DNA of 26,521 nt from Chromera velia (lineage: Eukaryota; Sar; Chromeraceae), in the NCBI GenBank assembly GCA_018398765.1, contig JAHBMJ010001764.1, positions 1 through 26,521 on the forward strand, in the 5' to 3' direction. Both the position numbers and the translations under genes were made by a program. The notes under the pieces are model-generated. The model did no database searches. It had not been told where the DNA came from and saw nothing but the letters and a program-made list of their open reading frames with translations. Shown in pieces: positions 19,801 through 26,521 of this stretch; position 1 is the stretch's first letter, and each line of letters begins with the position of its first letter.

Positions 19801-20762
19801 ACAAGAAGGGTGAGATCGTTGCTTTGCTTGTTATGCATGTTGATGATCTCTTCATTTTTTCTCCTTCTGTTGACAAAGACGTGAAGCAAATCCAGGAGCT
19901 TTTTAACACAGACCAGCCAGAGAGAATGGATAATGGAGAGCTTCATTCTTATGTAGGCATGTCCATTTGGATGCGTCCTGGTGAGATGTTGCTTGACCAG
20001 TCCATGTATATTGAGGGAATGGTGAAGGGAGTGAGTGAAGAGGCAAAGAAGCCCTTGACTGAGAAAGATCTCCTGTTGTCTGAGACTGCAGAGACTGACA
20101 TGTCCTTGCAGGAACAGCAGCAGAAGAATGTGGGGTGGTTGGGATGGGCTGTTAAGACCCAACCTTCTCTTTCCTTCCTGTTTTCCCACCTTTCCCGCTT
20201 CAATTCCCGTCCGTCTCGTGAGTCCGTTCTTGCGAGTGAGAAGGCTCTCTGGTATGCATTTAAGACTTCCCGTCCTCTGTCTCTTCGTTCTATTCCCTCC
20301 CTTCCAGTTCTGTTGGTATGGGGGGATGCGTCTTATCAATTGCACAAGAAAGAGGGTAGACTGGGCGTCGAGATGCAGTTGGTTGATGAAGGAGAGCTTA
20401 CCAATCTTGATGAGATCGGTGAGCACAACACTGTGTATTGGCTGAGCAAGAAGATACGAAGAAAGCTGGGGTCTACAACTTTTGCAGAGCTTCTTGCAAT
20501 GAGAGATGCATTGAAGATATCCTGGTCGTTCATTCATTTTGCTCGAAAGTTATGGGGTGAGATACCTCCGGTTGTGGTAGTGACTGACTCTCAGCCGCTG
20601 ATGCATCAGATTGGTTCCAAACAGTGTAAAAGCGAGCCGAGAATGCAGGGAGAGTTGGAGTACGTTTTAAAAAATTTGATGGAGTTGGGAGCAAAGGTTC
20701 GTTAGATCGAAACTGGGTCAATGCGTGCAGACAGACAGACCAAGTTCCTTCGTTGCAGTTAA
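16871..20762 (+). pseudogene. copia Pol (protease, integrase, RT, RNase H), interrupted
   Basis: The domains run in copia order. Protease has MIADSGASKSLV near 17020-17055. The pre-integrase segment follows with LHSRLGHATG near 17520. The integrase core has ADIYHDL, VHSDNGGEF and VQAFVERVN, which supply the D, D and E residues. Reverse transcriptase has KMDVSTAFLQAP, YGLKDAPK and MHVDDLF, a VDD variant of the YxDD box. RNase H has WGDASY, AELLAM and VTDSQPL. Protease and integrase lie in one frame with TAG at 17357, TGA at 18038, TAG at 18404 and TAG at 18719. The frame then shifts near 19230-19330, and RT-RNase H runs open to TAG at 20703, after which IETGSMRADRQTK closes the domain to TAA at 20760. 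The TAG at 20703 sits where a Trp is usual, which suggests a TGG to TAG change. This Pol lies in a different frame from Gag. Confidence 0.9.
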
Positions 20763-20820
20763 GCGTTTCTCTCTTTTAGTCTGTCTTCCTGTTTGTGTTC
20801 AGTTCAGACAGGGGGTGATT

Positions 20821-21279
20821 TGTGAGAGTAAACGTATGCATCCAAGCGTGCGTCAGGTGGGTGCCGAGCGTTCTGCGAGTGCGCCAGCCATCCGCGTGAG
20901 TGAAAAGTATTGCAAGCGGCGTGATCGCATGTTTGAGTGCATTAACGTCTGACTCCTTGATCGAACAGTAAGACTGTACGAAGGCTCAGTCAGCTCAGTC
21001 GGTTCATGATAGCGAGCATCCTCAGATGGCAGTCTGATCAGTCTGTGTGTTACGTTTGGAGCGTCGAAGTCCTGCGCATTGGATCGAACGTGCGGTCTTC
21101 GTTTAAGTGAATTCTAGATTGCCGTCTCCTTGAATTTCTCTGTCGTTACTGAATGGATTTTCCTGTCTAGACTGAGGACTACAACCCGGTAGGTCAGACT
21201 TCCCGTTTAGCTGTTTGAGCGTTACCCATTTTCGTTACCTGACTGTTCTAGTCTGTTCTAGGTAACGTTTACCATCACA
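20821..21279 (+). repeat. 3' LTR of the complete copia element
   Basis: 459 bp, aligned without gaps to 15114-15572 with about 12 substitutions seen by eye, for example T to A near 20836 and C to G near 21273. Confidence 0.95.
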
Positions 21280-21284
21280 TTATT
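21280..21284. repeat. target-site duplication TTATT, right copy
   Basis: Identical to the five bases before the 5' LTR at 15109-15113. Confidence 0.9.
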
Positions 21285-21761
21285 ATCACAATCAGTAGTG
21301 ATCACCGGTCGTTTGGACCCAGGCTTTGACCCATAAACGGCCTACTGAAATTAAAGCAAAGAAAATAAAGAAAAAGAGAAAAATAGGGAGATAAAGTAGA
21401 AAAAGGTGGGCAGCTAGCTTAATTGGGCTGCTTAGCTCGATCCCCCTGATCACCAGGGACCGTGACCTTTTAATCCTTTACCAAAGCATTATACATGCAG
21501 ACCAGCGTTTAAAGGCGACCTTTTATCATAGTTCAGACTGTGTAGGACAAGCCCTTTTTGTGTAACTAGGATGCAACTGGGGGTCATTAATCGTGTTTTT
21601 GCATGTGCTTTCTGAGACTCTTTTGGCAGAGGGCTGCTGAGCTTGTCTCTTACCCTAGCAGCGGGTCTAGCTCTTGCGAAACGCTATGCCGAACGTTGAA
21701 AGCCTTAAAGACTATGGGCCACTGGTCTAGGCCTAGGTCTACGTAGACGACGATGGTGTAT
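21285..21761. other. intergenic, with adjacent palindromes
   Basis: No gene is visible. Two perfect palindromes abut at 21727-21736 (CTAGGCCTAG) and 21737-21748 (GTCTACGTAGAC). The stretch 21410-21460 has a weak resemblance to RNA polymerase III A and B boxes but with wrong spacing. The bases before the insertion probably belong with the flank at 14950-15113. Confidence 0.5.

Positions 21762-21793
<32 letters not shown>
21762..21793. repeat. AATC microsatellite
   Basis: About eight tandem AATC units, directly before dispersed-repeat copy B. Confidence 0.95.
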
Positions 21794-21794
<1 letters not shown>

Positions 21795-21818
21795 GTAAAG
21801 GTTTTCTCTATTAACAAA

Positions 21819-22040
21819 AGGTAGCCTTTACCAAGGGAGAAAGAGATTATCAAGGTTTCGCGCTACCTTTAATCGCCCCCTTTAGTTTTTCTATCGTGCC
21901 GTTAAAGCCATATTAAGTGATAAGCTGCACATTGAAAGTGATTAATAAGCTTGTTCCCAGAATCGACTAACAGGAAAAGACAGAACCTTCGATCGGACAA
22001 ACTAGGCTAAATCCGTCCCTCGTATGTGGGGACGCGGCTT
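21819..22040 (+). repeat. dispersed repeat, copy B (partner at 315-535)
   Basis: Collinear diverged copy of 315-535; see the landmarks listed there. The copy starts with a small hairpin-capable sequence, GGTAAAGG at about 21794 against CCTTTACC at about 21826. AATC repeats lie on both sides of this copy but not around copy A. Confidence 0.7.
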
Positions 22041-22102
22041 GATCCCGCCCTGCTAGCTCTGGCGACAGATAGACATAGCGGGAAGGCCCTAGGGCGGAAC
22101 AT

Positions 22103-22172
22103 ATCAATCAATCAATCAAAAAAAAAAATTATCAATCAATCAAATTGAATCAATCAATCAATCAATCAATCA
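22103..22172. repeat. AATC microsatellite, interrupted
   Basis: Two AATC runs separated by a poly-A tract and an AATTGA interruption. Confidence 0.95.
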
Positions 22173-22775
22173 AAAAGGGTGATGATGATGATAGTTTAGA
22201 ACAGACTCAGAATTTTGTAAGCAAATTTAGCCGAAAATTTGGCTGTTCACAATGTATGACAGTAGTAGTAATACTGTACTAAGTAGTCTATACTGTAGTA
22301 TGTTCGTACTAGCCCTCATCTTGAAGCTAAAAGACAAATTTGAAGGAAGCTGAGATCGAAACAGGGTAAAACAGGGCAAGATGGGGCAAAAAAAAAATGA
22401 AAAACGGAGGTTCCAGGAGGCATTTCGACCCACTAGCGGGAAAGGCCAGCAACGACACTCAACATGAGTACTAAGTGAAACTAGAAGTGAAAGCCTCTGT
22501 GAAAGCCATCCATTCGCTTTCAACACACTGACAATCTCTTCTCTTTCGGTTCGACCCTGCAACATGATCCTTTCTGTCAACGGATTTCCGTGCTACCTCC
22601 CGCGTTTTCCTCCGTTCACTCCCTTCGATGGCACAATCACTCCTGACCAGGAGACAGAGCAGAGAAACGACAGGCAAACAAACTGCATGCCTCTCTGTCC
22701 TTACACCCGACTTTCTGGTTGCTTCTTTCAAAAAAGGGCGGCTGATATGATTCGATTGATGAAACGGTTGATCGA
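22173..22775. other. intergenic, 3' flank of the PPAN gene
   Basis: No coding frame with recognisable features. The part next to 22775 should hold the 3' UTR of the minus-strand PPAN gene. AGTAGTAGTAATACTGTACT near 22262 and TAGTATGTTCGTACTA near 22296 are small imperfect dyads. Confidence 0.45.
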
Positions 22776-24413
22776 TCATCCTTTCTTGAGCCCCTTCTTC
22801 GTGTGCTTCTCCTTCCTTCCTCCCACTGCCTCCTTGCCCTTACCCTTCTTTTCACCCTTTTCCTCCTCCTTCTTGACTCTCGCGAGCGTCTCTTTTTTGT
22901 TCTTGGAGGCAGAGAGAGAAGGGGAGGGTCTCCCAGGCCCCTTCTGCTTCTCTTTATCTGTTCCCATCATTTGAGCAATCATCTGTGCTGCCTTGAGATT
23001 GGCCTCCCTCTCTTTATCCAAAGCCTCGGCACCCCCTTGCATGATCTCATCCTCACTCTCCTCATCTCCTTCATCTTCCTCCTCGTCCTCTTCATCAGAA
23101 ACTTGCTCAGTTGTTTTCTGCTTTTTCGCCTTCCCGCACTCTTCCTCCTCTTCCTCATCACTGCTTTCCTCTTCTTCCTCTTCATCTGAATCCTCCTCTG
23201 CCTTCCTTTTCTTCTTGTCGGAAGTTCGGACCCCTTCCTCCTCTTCCTCTTCGTCATCAGAACTCTCCTGGGAGTCCGAATCGACCTCTATCGCTCCCTC
23301 TTTCTCTTCTTCTTCCTCGTCGCCTCCCTGACCCTCCACTTCCTCAAATGCCTCTGCCTGCTCTTTCTGAATTTGTTTCCGTCTCTTGTCTAACTTACTC
23401 TCTGCCGCTTCCTTTCTCTCCTTCCTCTTCTCCTTAATGCTCTCTGCTCGTTTCTGCAACTCCTTCAACTCCTCCCTTGTCTTGTGGACGTACTCATGGA
23501 ACAGCACTGCACCCTCACACACCTCCTCTTCCACCTTAATCAACTGCAACTGCATCCGCGGGCCGAGCTCTGTCAAAGACACACTCATTTTCGATCTGCC
23601 CTCGGAGGACAGACCTCGGCTGTTCACCTCCTCTGCATCGCTCTCCCCCGACGAATACCCACCCCCCCCGCCCCCCAGCACAAAGTCCCCTATGTCCTTT
23701 GAACGCCCGGCTGCCGACAGCTGCTTCTTGCCAGCCATCAGCAACTTCCTTACCCCCCGGCTGGAGGCCGAGGCTTTCACGGAAACTCCGAAGTGTCTGA
23801 ACTCAATCAGATTCGTCTCTGCATTGCGGGAGTAGAGCGCGACTCTGCGGCACTCACTCAGCTGCATCGTCTTGACATCGAGAGGGGGGAAGAGATTCTG
23901 CAGCATAGAGACTGTAAGAGGCAGAGGGTCTTCTTGAGTCACACCCCTGTCATCCCCCTCCTTAAACCACGAACGTTTGAAACCATTCAAGACAACCAAT
24001 GGGGACCTCTCGAAGTCCCTGGTTGTGCTTCGGGGTTTACGCTGGGTCTTTCGGACATCTCTCATGGTGGAGAACTGGTGGACCCTGAAGGTCAATGTGG
24101 GACCAGCGGGGAGACGGGCAATTCGAAGATACAAACCCCTGTCAGTTTGTGACAGCATTTGCAAGTGGGTGACAGAAAGGGGCCCTGCAATGCTGATGAA
24201 ATCTCTGAGCTTGTTGTCCTTCTTCTCCCGGAGGTTTTTTGCACACCAGGGAGACATGACCAGACGGAGATCCCGTACCAGCTGACTGGCTGCGTGTGCA
24301 ACATGTCCCCTCTTGACGACAAAACTCTTGGGGGTGGACTTGTAAACCTCATCCTCGGGTGCCTGCTCTTGCGCTCCCGTCTTCTTCGAACTTTTCACAG
24401 CAGCTTTCGGCAT
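22776..24413 (-). CDS. PPAN: Ssf1/Peter Pan Brix-domain ribosome biogenesis factor
   Basis: A single-exon gene of 545 residues. Residues about 27-310 form a Brix domain with the Ssf/Peter Pan signature: TPKSFVVKRG (26-35), LVRDLRLVMSPW (45-56), KLRDFISIAGPLSVTHL (68-84), ARLPAGPTLTFRV (99-111), LQNLFPPLDV (171-180), EFRHFGVSV (204-212), SRGVRKLL (218-225) and SVSLTELGPRMQLQLIKVEE (278-297). The C-terminal half is a charged coiled stretch, then long Glu/Asp/Ser tracts, ending in Lys-rich clusters that look like nuclear or nucleolar targeting signals. Yeast Ssf1/Ssf2 and animal PPAN act in the nucleolus in pre-60S assembly and 27S pre-rRNA processing. The protein is somewhat longer than the yeast and human forms (about 450-475), owing to the acidic tail. 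The ATG at 24411-24413 is the first in frame and begins just ahead of the domain. No intron is needed, unlike the kinase gene. The assignment is firm. Confidence 0.96.
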   Translation of the reverse strand: MPKAAVKSSKKTGAQEQAPEDEVYKSTPKSFVVKRGHVAHAASQLVRDLRLVMSPWCAKNLREKKDNKLRDFISIAGPLSVTHLQMLSQTDRGLYLRIARLPAGPTLTFRVHQFSTMRDVRKTQRKPRSTTRDFERSPLVVLNGFKRSWFKEGDDRGVTQEDPLPLTVSMLQNLFPPLDVKTMQLSECRRVALYSRNAETNLIEFRHFGVSVKASASSRGVRKLLMAGKKQLSAAGRSKDIGDFVLGGGGGGYSSGESDAEEVNSRGLSSEGRSKMSVSLTELGPRMQLQLIKVEEEVCEGAVLFHEYVHKTREELKELQKRAESIKEKRKERKEAAESKLDKRRKQIQKEQAEAFEEVEGQGGDEEEEEKEGAIEVDSDSQESSDDEEEEEEGVRTSDKKKRKAEEDSDEEEEEESSDEEEEEECGKAKKQKTTEQVSDEEDEEEDEGDEESEDEIMQGGAEALDKEREANLKAAQMIAQMMGTDKEKQKGPGRPSPSLSASKNKKETLARVKKEEEKGEKKGKGKEAVGGRKEKHTKKGLKKG

Positions 24414-24914
24414 GATTCCTACGGGATCGAGCAGTCAAAACAAATGGAACAAAATTGGACAGCCACAACCCGTGGAGTTAATACCAAGCTTGTCTGTGTC
24501 GGTTTAGAAATTGGGAGACGAGACAGAAAAGAACAGCACCACCTCGAATCTCATTCTTCAGAAGCGCGGCATCTCATATCCAACGAAGACGAAAGCACAG
24601 CAGTGAAGACTCCTTTGCAAGACTCAAGACTCAAACAAGGACGCGGCGTCGGGGGCGACGAATAGTGCTTCGTGGTTGGAAGATGATGGCTCATCCATGA
24701 CTCAATTAATATGACTCAACCTGCAAGCGCCCCCCCCCCCCCCCCCCNCTTCTCCTCCCCTTCTTCACCACCCTTTCCCCTCGTCCCTCGTGTGATCCCG
24801 CCCCTGTTCCGCATGCCTTTGTGTTGTAACCTTTTTGAACTGTGTTGTGTATTCAACTGTTTTTTGTTTTGAAAGAAAGAAAGAACGAACAGAAAAGAAA
24901 AAGAAAAGAATGTG
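24414..24914. other. 5' flank of PPAN, poly-C tract and a sequence gap base
   Basis: The PPAN promoter and 5' UTR should lie in the first few hundred bases; no clear core element was recognised. A C homopolymer runs 24730-24747 and ends in an undetermined base (N) at 24748, so local assembly is uncertain. AAAG/AAGAAA tracts occur at 24870-24910. Confidence 0.5.
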
Positions 24915-25233
24915 TGTTGTGAACCAACTTAAAGCCTGAGTCGCTGCGTCAAGCATATAATGGCATGAGCAAGAAAGACAGTTCCTGACGGCCCCAACCG
25001 GCAGGGCGCGCGCACTTCATGACGGCCCCAACCGGCTCCAGCAACTGAAATGCATGCAAGCAAGAATGCATGCAATTAAATCGGAGATCGATCAGAAGTA
25101 ATGGTTTGATCTTAGCTGAGAAGTGGACTTGAACAAGGGACAATGCATGAACAAAAATTACAATCTGTGAACTCCAAGATAACCTGTATCTCCACATAGA
25201 CCTTCGCTAGTCTGTAGAGATTAGGGTTTATCA
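24915..25233 (+). repeat. probable 5' LTR of a second LTR retrotransposon
   Basis: The right end is placed at CA (25232-25233), immediately before an initiator-tRNA-Met-type primer binding site. The left end is placed at TGTTGTGAACC (24915) because copia LTRs commonly start TGTTG, but this boundary is a guess; the partner LTR lies beyond the window. A 17-bp direct repeat, TGACGGCCCCAACCGGC, occurs at 24986-25002 and 25020-25036. Confidence 0.5.
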
Positions 25234-25245
25234 TGGTAGCAGAGC
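25234..25245 (+). other. primer binding site, initiator tRNA-Met type
   Basis: TGGTAGCAGAGC is complementary to the CCA-bearing 3' end of a eukaryotic initiator tRNA-Met (form ending CUCUGCUACCA). Reverse transcription of the minus strand would start here. It sits directly after the terminal CA of the LTR, as expected. Confidence 0.8.
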
Positions 25246-25290
25246 TGGTTACCGGTCTGATTCTTTACTTTCCATTCGTTCCTCTCAACA

Positions 25291-25490
25291 TGGGTAAGAG
25301 AGGCAAGAATAGAAATCGAGGTGAAGACGGGCGTTTCATCTCCACTCCTGCAGAAGATGAAACCCCCGCTAATTCTTCTTCTCTGTCTGAAGCTGTTGCT
25401 GCAATCGCAAAGTCCACTGAAGTCCTTCTTGCTCTCACAGTGGCACAGCAGCAATCCAGTGGCACCCATTTCAATCAGACGTTCGTTGCC
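25291..25490 (+). pseudogene. N-terminal part of Gag, second element
   Basis: The ATG at 25291 is the first ATG in a well-used frame after the PBS. The product begins MGKRGKNRNRGEDGRF, continues with an Ala/Ser-rich helical region (SLSEAVAAIAKSTEVLLAL) and reads SSGTHFNQTFVAH. It then runs straight into a TAA (25494-25496), just as the sequence switches to an inverted protease fragment. Gag coding resumes in another frame at about 25760. Part of the capsid region is therefore missing. Confidence 0.65.
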
Positions 25491-25764
25491 CACTAAGGGA
25501 AGAGTCACTGCTTCCGTTTCCATGATGGATGGCTTCAGCAGGGCAGGCTTGCCGTCAAGGAAACAAGGAATCGAAGCACGTTTACACATCCATACTTTCT
25601 TCGCGCATGCACTGCGAACGGACACAGGGTTGGGCAATGGTTCTTCTGTCCATTTCAAACCCACTTCCTTTTTCTTCTTGACCAGCCAGCCTCGCGTGTA
25701 TGTGGTACTACTGGCACCCACATCGAGCATACAACCAAGACCGTCAAAAGAAAAAGAGGGACGA
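25491..25764 (-). pseudogene. inverted fragment of the element's own protease region
   Basis: Read on the minus strand from 25730 it encodes MLDVGASSTTYTRGWLVK and continues through CKRASIPCFLDGKP to METEAVTLPL near 25490: a retroviral-type aspartic protease with a DVGASS active-site motif. The 178 bp at 25587-25764 are the reverse complement of 26344-26521 with one difference (the second T of STTYTRG is followed by Tyr here and Cys in the plus copy). The match reaches the window edge and probably goes on. The segment interrupts gag. Confidence 0.8.
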
Positions 25765-26521
25765 TGGGCAGCTCGCCTCCCTCCTTCTCCTCAATGGCAT
25801 CTCCGATCCCGAAGTGCGTGCCCAAGTCAGGAATGCACTCCCCGCTCACATGCCCTTCTATGGCGACGACAAAGCCCTGGAGAAGTTCCGAACTTTTGCC
25901 AAGCCATCTTGCTTCCTCCCAGTGACCCCCGTCCGATCTCCCTACCCGCAGTTGCAGCCCGGTGTGAGTGTCGCAGGAAAGCCTCCTTCCCGCCCTGCGA
26001 ACCCCCAGAGTGGACGTGCAGTGCCCCCTCAGCCCAACTGTACCCACCCAGGTCATAAGGCTAAGCACTGCTTAAAGCAGCACTTCTGCCCATCCTGCTT
26101 TCGTTGGGGCCACAAACCTGGCGACTGCAAATTAGCAAAGGACATCGACGCCCTCCTCCGTGTGTATGGATACCCTCCCCGCAACTCCCAGGGTCGCTCG
26201 GGTGGGCGTTCTTCCAGACAGAAGGGGGCGGCCTTGACGGAGGCTACCGATTTCGACATGGAGGACTCTGACAACGCGTCTGATTCCAACCCTGCAGCTG
26301 CTGCTGCAGGTCGCATGAAGTCAGCATCTTCTTCTGATTCTCCTCGTCCCTCTTTTTCTTTTGACGGTCTTGGTTGTATGCTCGATGTGGGTGCCAGTAG
26401 TACCACATGCACGCGAGGCTGGCTGGTCAAGAAGAAAAAGGAAGTGGGTTTGAAATGGACAGAAGAACCATTGCCCAACCCTGTGTCCGTTCGCAGTGCA
26501 TGCGCGAAGAAAGTATGGATG
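25760..26521 (+). CDS. Gag C-terminal part and start of protease, second element (partial)
   Basis: An open frame to the window end. It begins DDGQLASLLLLNGISDPEVR (capsid-like helices), passes a Pro-rich linker and has two Cys/His clusters, CTHPGHKAKHC and CPSCFRWGHKPGDC, as nucleic-acid-binding knuckles. An acidic Ser/Ala-rich linker follows, then the aspartic protease motif MLDVGASSTTCTRGW from 26378. DVG in place of the common DTG or DSG is unusual but appears in both copies of the segment. The protein continues past the window. The frame differs from the N-terminal Gag at 25291, in keeping with the inversion breaking the gene. Confidence 0.75.

Larger units (their letters stand above)
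15114..21279 (+). mobile_element. structurally complete Ty1/copia LTR retrotransposon, coding region degraded
   Basis: A 6,166-bp element with two 459-bp LTRs that start TG and end CA, flanked by TTATT on both sides. The internal order is gag, protease, integrase, reverse transcriptase, RNase H, and having integrase before reverse transcriptase defines the copia superfamily. The LTRs differ at about 12 positions (2.6%) by eye, mostly transitions, so insertion is not very recent. In-frame stops lie at 15723, 16092, 17357, 18038, 18404, 18719 and 20703, and a frameshift lies near 19230-19330. The element cannot make its proteins from this copy. No match to the 3' end of initiator tRNA-Met follows the 5' LTR. 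A short G-rich tract (CAGGGGGTGATT) precedes the 3' LTR as a weak polypurine tract. Confidence 0.95.
24915..26521 (+). mobile_element. 5' part of a second copia-type LTR retrotransposon
   Basis: The order is LTR end, primer binding site, gag start, an inverted internal segment, the rest of gag with zinc knuckles, and protease, running off the window. It is a different family from the element at 15114: LTR, PBS and Gag are all unlike. Copia is inferred from the PBS and the protease form; integrase and RT, which would settle it, are outside the window. Confidence 0.75.

Noticed and set aside
19575-20537. 320-codon open frame on the minus strand
   Set aside because: It lies exactly antisense to the reverse transcriptase and RNase H coding region and has no family features.
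15678-20762. TAG as a reassigned sense codon
   Set aside because: The in-frame TAG codons are confined to the degraded retroelement. No TAG occurs inside the exons of the kinase gene or PPAN, so decay is the simpler reading.
21410-21465. Possible RNA polymerase III A box (TAGCTTAATTGG) and B box (GCTCGATCC)
   Set aside because: Spacing of the boxes is too short for a tRNA or tRNA-derived SINE head, no cloverleaf could be drawn, and the B box has a mismatch.
23111-23437. Ser- and Pro-rich open frames on the plus strand
   Set aside because: They are antisense to the Glu/Asp/Lys tracts of PPAN, where complementary codons give Ser, Phe and Leu runs.
25234-25260. tRNA-like sequence beginning TGGTAGCAGAGC
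   Set aside because: Only the complement of a tRNA 3' end is present; it is explained as a retrotransposon primer binding site.

Overview
The window is a eukaryotic nuclear segment with two host protein-coding loci set among transposable-element debris. The evidence is a split multi-exon gene with GT...AG introns, long pyrimidine-rich introns full of microsatellites, a Brix-domain ribosome-biogenesis gene, and Ty1/copia-type LTR retrotransposons. The style (intron-rich kinase gene, GTC-type splice donors, dense LTR elements, middle GC) would suit a protist alga such as a chromerid. That placement is inference; no marker here fixes the taxon.

Region by region. 1-3500 is non-coding and repeat-rich. 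It holds a diverged copy of a repeat seen again at 21.8-22.0 kb, a broken retrotransposon C-terminal nuclease-like fragment (1048-1578), and an 873-bp segment bounded by perfect 24-bp inverted repeats that contains an HNH-like Cys/His ORF on the minus strand. 3785-13618 holds a 13-exon coding region on the plus strand. A hydrophilic N-terminus and TPR-like exons come first, followed by a large Pro/Gln-rich exon and then a complete TKL-like protein kinase domain spread over five exons. Intron phases chain across the whole stretch, so one gene of about 1,590 residues is the preferred reading, but I list two halves because the join near 9.0-9.3 kb is the weakest.

13.6-15.1 kb is AT-rich intergenic DNA with a foldback (MITE-like) element and the 3' end of an old copia element. 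That relic is interrupted by a structurally complete copia element (15114-21279) with 459-bp LTRs and a 5-bp TTATT target duplication. The element's gag and pol carry several in-frame stops and a frameshift, so it is not autonomous.

21.3-22.8 kb is intergenic with AATC microsatellites, adjacent palindromes and the second repeat copy. 22776-24413 (minus) is an intact single-exon Ssf1/Peter Pan (PPAN) gene, a 60S ribosomal subunit assembly factor. From about 24.9 kb to the window end lies the 5' part of a second LTR retrotransposon, with an initiator-tRNA-Met-type primer binding site, gag with zinc knuckles and the start of protease. Its gag is interrupted by an inverted copy of its own protease region. 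I see no prokaryotic-type defence system, CRISPR array, rRNA or tRNA gene.
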